This document shows, in pieces, positions 58,900 through 64,000 of a stretch of DNA of 64,000 bases. Under the pieces are notes generated by a model. It was given only the letters and a program-made list of their open reading frames with translations. It made no database searches and was not told where the DNA came from. The number at the start of each line of letters is the position of its first letter. The stretch's first letter is position 1. Source of the stretch: Kitasatospora sp. NBC_00315 (GTDB lineage: Bacteria > Actinomycetota > Actinomycetes > Streptomycetales > Streptomycetaceae); the NCBI RefSeq assembly GCF_041435095.1, contig NZ_CP108025.1, positions 434,001 through 498,000 on the forward strand, given 5' to 3'. The position numbers and the translations under genes are program-made.

Positions 58900-60159
58900 T
58901 CAGCCGATGGTCCACTTCTGGTTGGCGCCGCCGCCGCAGGTCCAGGTCTGCAGCCGGGTGCCGTCGGCGGAGGAGTTCCCGGTGGCGTCCAGGCACTTGT
59001 TCGCGCCGACGTTGGTCAGGTCGTGGGCCGCGGTGTACGTCCACTGCTGAGCCTTGGTGCCGTTGCAGGTGTAGAGCTGCACCTGTGCGCCGTCGGCGGT
59101 CGAACCGCCAGCCACGTCGAGGCACTTGCCCAGGGCCCGCACCGAGCCGTCGGCGCCGACCGTCCACTGCTGGGCCGGGCCGCCGGTGCAGTTGTGCAAC
59201 TGGATCGGGGTGCGGTCGGCGCTGGAGGCGCCCGCCACGTCCACGCACATGCCGCCGATTCCCTTGATCGCGCCGCTACCGGGGGAGTTGTTCCACGCCG
59301 AGGCCCGCACGTAGTCCACCGTCATGGCCTGGGGGAAGGACGTGGAGGCGTCCGGGTTGCCCGGCCAGTCACCGCCGACCGCCAGGTTGAGGATGACGAA
59401 GAAGGGGTGGTCGAAGACCCACTTGTTGGCACCGGCGTCCGCCGGGGTGCGGGTCTCGTACGTGGCGCCGTCCACCGACCAGGTGATCGCGCTCGGGCTC
59501 CAGTCGACGGCGAAGACGTGGAAGGCGTCCGCGAACGCCGCACCACCGGGCAGGGAGTACCCGGCGCCCGGTCCGGCGGCGCCGGAGTACCCGGGGCCGT
59601 GGATCGTGCCGTGGACGGTACCCGGCTCCTTCCCGATGTTCTCCATGACGTCGATCTCGCCGCTGGTCGGCCAGCCGACCGTGCCGATGTCCGAACCGAG
59701 CATCCAGAAGGCCGGCCACGTGCCCTGGCCGCGCGGGATCTTGATCCGGGCCTCGAAGTGGCCGTAGGCCTGGGTGAAGCTCTGGGCGGTGTTCAGTCGC
59801 GCCGAGGTGTACTGGCACGAGCCGTACCAACAGCTCAGACCCGGGTCGGTGTTCTTGCGGGCGGTGATGACCAGGTTGCCCTGGCCGTCGAGCGCGGCGT
59901 TGTTCGCACTGTTGGTGTAGTACTCCAACTCGTGGTTCCCGAAGCCGGATCCGCCGGTCTCCAGGGTCCACTTCGCGCGGTCCGGTCCTTGCCCGGCCGC
60001 GCCGTTGAAGTCGTCCGACCACGTCTGGGCGGCGATGGCGGCGCTGGCGCGCGATGTGCCGGATCCGCTCACCGACACCAGGATCGCGGCCACCAGCGCC
60101 GCCGAGAGAACGAGGACGAATCCACCTAGGGACCATCGGCGGGCACGATGAGCAGCCAT
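58900..60159 (-). CDS. Secreted GH16 endo-beta-1,3-glucanase with CBM13
   Basis: 419 residues from the ATG at 60159 (AAGG 9 bases upstream; a GTG two codons earlier is possible). The signal segment RRWSLGGFVLVLSAALVAAI is followed by a GH16 jelly roll (about 45-290) with SGEIDVMENIG, the E-x-D-x-M-E signature of laminarinases (nucleophile and acid/base Glu about 168 and 173), and KIPRGQGTWPAFWMLGSDIG. A ricin-type lectin (about 293-419) has GGMCVDVAGASSADRTPIQL, GKCLDVAGGSTADGAQVQLY and NKCLDATGNSSADGTRLQTW. The palindromic operator at 60219 lies 60 bp upstream. Confidence 0.92.
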   Translation of the reverse strand: MAAHRARRWSLGGFVLVLSAALVAAILVSVSGSGTSRASAAIAAQTWSDDFNGAAGQGPDRAKWTLETGGSGFGNHELEYYTNSANNAALDGQGNLVITARKNTDPGLSCWYGSCQYTSARLNTAQSFTQAYGHFEARIKIPRGQGTWPAFWMLGSDIGTVGWPTSGEIDVMENIGKEPGTVHGTIHGPGYSGAAGPGAGYSLPGGAAFADAFHVFAVDWSPSAITWSVDGATYETRTPADAGANKWVFDHPFFVILNLAVGGDWPGNPDASTSFPQAMTVDYVRASAWNNSPGSGAIKGIGGMCVDVAGASSADRTPIQLHNCTGGPAQQWTVGADGSVRALGKCLDVAGGSTADGAQVQLYTCNGTKAQQWTYTAAHDLTNVGANKCLDATGNSSADGTRLQTWTCGGGANQKWTIG

Positions 60160-60218
60160 GAGCACACACCTTGTTGCAGAGGGACGGACGTTGCACAGGA
60201 CGCGTTCGGTTCGGCGCC

Positions 60219-60230
60219 GAGAGCGCTCTC
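60219..60230. promoter_or_regulatory. LacI-type palindromic operator, site 3
   Basis: GAGAGCGCTCTC, in the context CGAGAGCGCTCTCA, lies 60 bp upstream of the GH16 start. It has the same 12-bp core as the sites at 27055 and 27722 in the other glucanase locus. Confidence 0.75.
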
Positions 60231-60669
60231 ACGCCCGGCGGGGTCGTGATCCTACGGAAGGCGCGGTGGCTCGGGCAATGACGGTACGAATCCGAAAACC
60301 CGCCCTGACCTGCGATGACGCCGTGGACGCTCACGAGCTAAGGTGCTCTTAAGGCTGAGCTAAGGAGAAAGTGTCGAGTACATGGCCTACCCGGCCCCGA
60401 AGTGGTCTGCGAACAGCCTCGACTGACGGACCCTCGGCGGAGCCGATCGCGCCGCGCTCCCGCCCTGTACCGCGCGGCGGTGTCCCTGACGGGTCGCCAC
60501 AGGAGAACCGATCGCCGCCACCCGCTCGCCGAGCCGACGGGCGAGTTCGGAGGGAGCCCGGAGCGGTCCGCGCCAGGATCCCCCGTGCGCCACTCCCGCA
60601 GGGTCCCGCACTTCCTCCGACGCCCGGTCGAGCAGGCGTCGCACAGCGGCTCGACCGGGCGGCCGGCGT
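60231..60669. other. Intergenic region
   Basis: No gene is supported. AAGGAGAAAGTG at about 60361 looks like a ribosome binding site with a GTG, but the frame that follows is Arg/Pro/Ser-rich and overlaps the beta-lactamase gene antisense. The direct repeat GAGCTAAGG occurs twice near 60337-60365. Confidence 0.45.
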
Positions 60670-61578
60670 TCAGACCAGTGCTGCCGCCAGCAGAGCGGCG
60701 GCCTCGGCGACCAGGGGTTCATCCGCCGGTGCGGCGGCCTCGTGCCCGGTGGACAGGACCGCCAGCACGATCGGCCCCCGGCCGGGCGGCCGGGTGATGC
60801 CCACGTCGTTGGTGGTGCCCCAGTCACCGGTACCGGTCTTGTCGGCCACGCTCCAGTCCCCCGGCAGTCCCGCTCGCAGGCGGTTGCCGCCGGTCGTGTT
60901 GGCCAGCAGCCAGCCGGTCAGCCGTTCGCGGTCCCGGGCTCCGAGAGCGTCCCCGAGAACAAGGCGGCCGTAGGTCCGGCCGATCGCCCGGGGGCTCGTG
61001 GTGTCGGTCACCCGCCCCGGCTCCGCCGAGTTCAGCTCGGGCTCCCGGCGGTCGAGCCGGGTCACCCCGTCGCCGATGCTGCGGCAGAACCGGGTGACCG
61101 CGTCCGGACCGCCGAGCTCCCGCAGCAGGAGGTTCGCCGCGGTGTTGTCGCTGTACTCGATGGCGGCCGCGCACAGGTCCGCGACGGTCATGCCGTGGGC
61201 GAGGTTCTCGGGCAGGCCCGTGACCGGCGCGTAGCCCGACCCCGTGACGTCCTGCTCCGTGTACCGGATGCGCCCGGCGAGGAACTCGCCGTCCCGGTCG
61301 AGGTCCCTCAGCACCGCGGCCACGGCGATCGTCTTGAACGTCGAGCACATCGGGAACAGCTCGTCCGCGCGGTACAGCACGGTGCCACCCGTGACCGTGT
61401 CGTACGCGAAGGCCCCCAGCCGCGCGGAATGCGCCTGTTCGAGAGCGCGCAACCGCCCGACGATCCCCTCGGCGTCCGTGCCCTGCGCGAACGCCCTTCC
61501 CCTGGCGGGCAGCACGACGGTGAGGGCTGTCGCGGCGGCCCCGGCCAGTACCCCACGCCGACTCGGACGAAGTTCCAT
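60670..61578 (-). CDS. bla: Class A beta-lactamase
   Basis: 302 residues. The N-terminus MELRPSRRGVLAGAAATALT has a twin-arginine-like signal. All class A motifs are present: S-x-x-K as STFK (79-82), SDN as YSDNT (143-145), the omega-loop EPELN (179-183, Glu166 and Asn170 of standard numbering) and KTG in DKTGTGDWGTTNDVG (247-249). It hydrolyses penicillins and possibly cephalosporins in the cell envelope. Streptomyces often carry such genes without a linked cluster. No BlaR/BlaI-type or LysR regulator is adjacent. The ATG at 61578 is chosen over an upstream one because GGGAAGACG lies just before it. Confidence 0.94.
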   Translation of the reverse strand: MELRPSRRGVLAGAAATALTVVLPARGRAFAQGTDAEGIVGRLRALEQAHSARLGAFAYDTVTGGTVLYRADELFPMCSTFKTIAVAAVLRDLDRDGEFLAGRIRYTEQDVTGSGYAPVTGLPENLAHGMTVADLCAAAIEYSDNTAANLLLRELGGPDAVTRFCRSIGDGVTRLDRREPELNSAEPGRVTDTTSPRAIGRTYGRLVLGDALGARDRERLTGWLLANTTGGNRLRAGLPGDWSVADKTGTGDWGTTNDVGITRPPGRGPIVLAVLSTGHEAAAPADEPLVAEAAALLAAALV

Positions 61579-61875
61579 GAGCGTCTTCCCCTGCTCGCGT
61601 GGCCACCGACCTTGGTGGCCGGCCGACCGATTCGAACCATTCAAACCCAGTCATCCGCACTGTGGACGCGGCTCCACCGGCCCGACGGCGGGCCACCACC
61701 GCCGATCAGCGGCGATGGCCGCAGCTCCGGCCGCACGGCCCACGGCGCGTCGGGGGCGGCCGGCGCCGCACGCCAACTCCGCCGGACCGCCGGACCGCCG
61801 GGCCCGCCCCGGCAGTTGGAAGGCCGAAAGCGGGCCGGTCGCAAGGTCGTTCAGACGGATCCCGGGCGCCGCAGC
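61579..61875. other. Divergent intergenic region
   Basis: Between bla and the PadR gene no further gene is supported; open frames on both strands are Arg/Pro-rich. Confidence 0.45.
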
Positions 61876-61905
61876 TTGTCCATAGGCCGATGATCTACCT
61901 ATACT
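61876..61905 (+). promoter_or_regulatory. padR promoter with inverted repeat
   Basis: TTGTCC (61876-61881) and TATACT (61900-61905) are 18 bases apart, and ATAGG (61882) with CCTAT (about 61898) form an inverted repeat inside the spacer. Transcription would start within a few bases of the ATG at 61913, giving a leaderless or very short-leader message open to PadR autorepression. Confidence 0.55.
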
Positions 61906-61912
61906 CCGGGTC

Positions 61913-62263
61913 ATGACGCAGCGCGCACTGCAGGAACCGACCCTGCTCATGCTGACGGTCCTGGCCGACCAGCCGCGACACGGCTACGCCATCGTCCAGG
62001 AGATTCTGACGATCTCTCACGGACGGGTGCGGCTACGGACCGGCACCTTGTACAGCGCCCTGGAACGCCTCGTCCAGGAAGATCTCATCGAGGTGCACAG
62101 CGAGGAGACGGTGGCGGGCAGGCTCCGCCGCAGCTACCGACTGACCGCGCAGGGGCGAGTGGTGCTCGCCGCCGAGGCGGAGCGCATGCGCTCCGCCGCC
62201 GCGGAGGCCGAACGTCGCCTCGCCGACCCCGTGACGTCCCGTTGGAAGGAATCCTTCGCGTGA
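61913..62263 (+). CDS. PadR-family transcriptional regulator
   Basis: 116 residues, a short PadR (subfamily 2) winged helix: ALQEPTLLMLTVLADQPRHG, YAIVQEILTISHGRVRLRTG, TLYSALERLVQEDLIEVHSE and RRSYRLTAQGRVVLAAEAER. The C-terminal helix forms the dimer. The stop overlaps the GTG of the next gene (GTGA), giving translational coupling. It probably represses this operon through the inverted repeat in its promoter. Confidence 0.92.
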   Translation: MTQRALQEPTLLMLTVLADQPRHGYAIVQEILTISHGRVRLRTGTLYSALERLVQEDLIEVHSEETVAGRLRRSYRLTAQGRVVLAAEAERMRSAAAEAERRLADPVTSRWKESFA

Positions 62264-63198
62264 ACCCGCCCCGCCCCACCGCGCCCCGGGAACAGCCCGA
62301 CGACACGGCGACCGCGCCGGGCGAACCGGCGCCGCCGGCCGCCGGCCTTCTGCTGCGCATCTACCCCACCGAGTACCGCCGGCGCCATGGTGAGGAGATC
62401 GCGGCCCTCCACTGGGAGGCCCGCCAAGCGGCCGACGGGCGCGTCGCCCGCGCACGGGAGGATCTCGACCTGTTCGGACACGCGAGCCGGATCCGGCTGG
62501 GCATCTCGTCCACCACCGTGGCGGGTAGGGCGCTCGCCGCCGCTGCACCGTACGTGCTCGTCGGCGCCGGCGCCTCGGCGGTGATCGGTTTGGTCCCGAC
62601 CATCTACACCCCCGAGTCCGCGACACTGCGGCCCCTCAGCACCGTGTTCGACGGGCTGCTGGCGCTCGCCGTGCTGTGTGCCGTCGCCGGGCGCTGGACC
62701 TGGGCGAGGCCGTTGGCACTCCTCGGCAGCACGGCGTACCTCCTGGCCGCCCTCGTCGTGGCGCCGCACATCGCGCCCGCACTGATCCCGTTCCTCGCAC
62801 TGGTCATCGCGCTGCTGCTGAGCGCACCGCCCGACCTGCAGCCGATCTCGCTCCGCAGTCGGTGGACCATGCTGGGCACCGCGGCCGCGATCGTGCTGCC
62901 GCCGGTGGCGTGGAGTCTGGGCGTGCCGGGCCTCGTACCGTCCGGTCGCACGCCGTGGCCCCTCGTCGTGATGGCCGTGGTGATCCTCGCCGCCCTCGCG
63001 CGGTCCCGGTCGAACCCCGGTGCCGTGGCCGGTGCCTTCCTGGCCACGCTGCCCTGGTTCTGCAACGTCCTCGCCTACCACCCGACGCCGATGCTGGAGA
63101 TCGAGATCGCTGCCTACGGGGCTCTGCTCCTGGTCGCGAACGGCGTGTACCTGGCGGGACGCGTCCGACGGTCCAGGGCCCGACAGCCGGTCGGTTAG
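62260..63198 (+). CDS. PadR-linked multi-helix membrane protein
   Basis: 312 residues from the GTG at 62260 (GGAAGGA 8 bases upstream). After a Pro-rich start comes the conserved cytoplasmic segment LLLRIYPTEYRRRHGEEIAA, seen at the head of many PadR-linked membrane proteins, then about seven helices (AAAPYVLVGAGASAVIGLVP, VFDGLLALAVLCAVAGRWTW, STAYLLAALVVAPHIAPALI, PFLALVIALLL, WPLVVMAVVILAALARS, LEIEIAAYGALLLVANGVYL). No transporter motif is recognised. Function unknown; coupling to PadR suggests an envelope-stress or drug-response role. Confidence 0.82.
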   Translation: MNPPRPTAPREQPDDTATAPGEPAPPAAGLLLRIYPTEYRRRHGEEIAALHWEARQAADGRVARAREDLDLFGHASRIRLGISSTTVAGRALAAAAPYVLVGAGASAVIGLVPTIYTPESATLRPLSTVFDGLLALAVLCAVAGRWTWARPLALLGSTAYLLAALVVAPHIAPALIPFLALVIALLLSAPPDLQPISLRSRWTMLGTAAAIVLPPVAWSLGVPGLVPSGRTPWPLVVMAVVILAALARSRSNPGAVAGAFLATLPWFCNVLAYHPTPMLEIEIAAYGALLLVANGVYLAGRVRRSRARQPVG

Positions 63199-63360
63199 CC
63201 GCCGGCAGGCAGCCCCTGCCGATCCGGCGTCCGGGCTCCCACCCGCCGCCCCCTTTGCCCGTGGGCGGGCCGGCGGGTGAGGCGTGGGCACCCCCGCCGG
63301 GCGTCCGGGCGCGCGCCCGCGACCGCCGGGCGGGCCCGTGGCGCGACGGAGCGCCGGTGG

Positions 63361-63663
63361 TCAGCCCAACCTGCTGCGCGAGCTGCCCGGACCGGAGCGG
63401 GCCCGGCGGGTGCGGGCCGGTCGGGACGGGCGGACGTCCGGCCGGGCCGGCTCCTCGTCCCCCGGCGCCCGGGCGGCGAGGCGGGCCTTCGCCGCGGCGA
63501 GCGCCACGGCCGCGGCCACGACCGGCTCCGGTACCCCGCGCTCGCGCATCACGCCCTGGCACAGGGAGCACCAGACCGGGCTCGCCGGGCCGTCCGAGTA
63601 GGCCATCCCCTCGGGCGGCAGGTAGTGGGCGTCGCACTCCAGGCACTCGAAGACGTACCTCAT
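63361..63663 (-). CDS. Zinc-ribbon protein
   Basis: 100 residues. The N-terminal MRYVFECLECDAHYLPPEGM ... PVWCSLCQG gives a C-x2-C ... C-x2-C zinc ribbon. A helical segment (PEPVVAAAVALAAAKARLAA) follows, then an Arg/Pro-rich tail. The ATG overlaps the stop of the small zinc protein upstream (ATGA). No function is known. Confidence 0.65.
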   Translation of the reverse strand: MRYVFECLECDAHYLPPEGMAYSDGPASPVWCSLCQGVMRERGVPEPVVAAAVALAAAKARLAARAPGDEEPARPDVRPSRPARTRRARSGPGSSRSRLG

Positions 63664-63827
63664 CCCACGATCACCGTGCCCAGGCCGCCGCAGGCGGAGC
63701 ACGGCGACCAGAACCGGTCGACGCGGTGGACCTGGTTGCCGTTCACGTCCAGGTCGACCGTGTGCTGTTCCTTCTCCGTGCCCCGCGCCCCGGCGCACGA
63801 GGCGCAGGTGCGGATCTCCGTCCCCAT
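63660..63827 (-). CDS. Small DnaJ-type zinc-finger protein
   Basis: 55 residues from the ATG at 63827 (GGTGGAG upstream). It has CASCAGARGTE and CSACGGLGTVIVG, two C-x2-C-x-G units like those of the DnaJ cysteine-rich domain, joined by a short charged strand (HTVDLDVNGNQVHRVDRFW). Coupled to the following zinc-ribbon gene by a four-base overlap. Similar tiny proteins are widespread in actinomycetes; their role is unknown. Confidence 0.7.
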   Translation of the reverse strand: MGTEIRTCASCAGARGTEKEQHTVDLDVNGNQVHRVDRFWSPCSACGGLGTVIVG

Positions 63828-63965
63828 AACTCCACCCTCCGTAGCCACCTGATGACGGTACCGCTCCACGGCGGGTCCTGGGGGCGCCCTGCCGGGATCG
63901 GGGCCCAGCCACCGCGACGGCTCGCACGGGCCCGGCGAAGTCCGCCGCCGTCCGGCGGCCGGGGC

Positions 63966-64000
63966 TCACGAGGAGAGGTCGTCACGGAGCACGCTGTAGC
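63966..64000 (-). CDS. Possible C-terminus of a gene entering from the right
   Basis: At the right edge the minus strand reads YSVLRDDLSS before a TGA at 63966-63968. It is too short to identify and rests only on plausible residue order and GC-rich third positions. Confidence 0.25.
   Translation of the reverse strand, partial: YSVLRDDLSS

Noticed and set aside
60371..60973. Plus-strand frame with a good ribosome binding site (AAGGAGAAAGTG) next to the GH16 operator, considered as the missing LacI regulator
   Set aside because: The sequence has no LacI helix-turn-helix, is Arg/Pro/Ser-rich and runs antisense through the beta-lactamase gene.
1..64000. tRNA or rRNA genes
   Set aside because: I saw no cloverleaf with TTCGA-type T-arm and no rRNA-like conserved blocks; a dedicated tRNA scan would settle it.

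Overview
The base composition is very GC rich and coding frames end almost every codon in G or C. Starts are often GTG or TTG, stop/start overlaps of the ATGA and GTGA type are common, and there are an SsgA-like sporulation regulator, a Hanks-type kinase, IS630 and IS701 relics and many secreted enzymes with ricin-type (CBM13) domains. Together these indicate a filamentous actinomycete of the Streptomycetaceae (Streptomyces or Kitasatospora). I cannot resolve genus or species, or whether the contig is chromosomal, though nothing looks like a plasmid backbone.

Region by region. (1) 0-10 kb is decayed accessory DNA: two IS630 relics, an IS701 relic, an integrase relic, a frameshifted acetyltransferase, and fragments of an acyl-CoA dehydrogenase and a TetR regulator. 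These lie between intact small genes, an alpha/beta hydrolase, a TetR-SnoaL operon and a TetR/patatin divergent pair. (2) 10-16 kb has a cold-shock gene behind a terminator-like leader, a tectonin-type beta-propeller protein, a STAS antagonist, a broken merR gene with a scar-like copy 31 kb away, and VOC, DinB and ClpX-zinc-finger proteins. (3) 16-25 kb is an ion and energy block: Pit phosphate permease with a small membrane partner, SulP transporter, PPK2 polyphosphate kinase, P-type ATPase and a Ser/Thr kinase. (4) 25-34.6 kb is an island of secreted enzymes matched to the polymers of fungal and yeast walls: GH64 beta-1,3-glucanase, S53-like protease, GH18 chitinase, GH76 alpha-1,6-mannanase and a truncated CBM13 protein. 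(5) 35-46 kb has housekeeping and stress genes (YrdC/YciO-like, YihY, SsgA-like, PRC-barrel, two DUF4235 proteins, FUSC exporter, ferritin-like) and regulator/enzyme pairs. (6) 46-57 kb has a secreted PD40 propeller, a double Lrp, hydrolases, an F420-type oxidoreductase, a chloramphenicol phosphotransferase homologue, a DEAD-box helicase, a second cold-shock gene and a DUF6325/SHOCT pair. (7) 57-60.2 kb is a second glucanase locus, GH16-CBM13 followed by Tat-exported GH64-CBM6. (8) 60.6-64 kb has a class A beta-lactamase, a PadR/membrane-protein operon and small zinc-ribbon proteins.

How the genes work together. The two glucanase loci share a near-perfect palindrome built on GAGAGCGCTCTC (27055, 27722, 60219), of the CG-centred type bound by LacI-family sugar repressors such as CebR. 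I infer one regulon for fungal cell-wall degradation, with no regulator gene in the window. Its CBM13 modules are still being copied: the protease and chitinase carry 371-bp lectin segments that look about 98-99 percent identical.

The most unusual regulatory signal is that both cold-shock genes, 44 kb apart and on opposite strands, have a GC-rich hairpin followed by a T-run about 80-90 nt before the start codon. That is an intrinsic-terminator architecture and suggests attenuation with autogenous antitermination.
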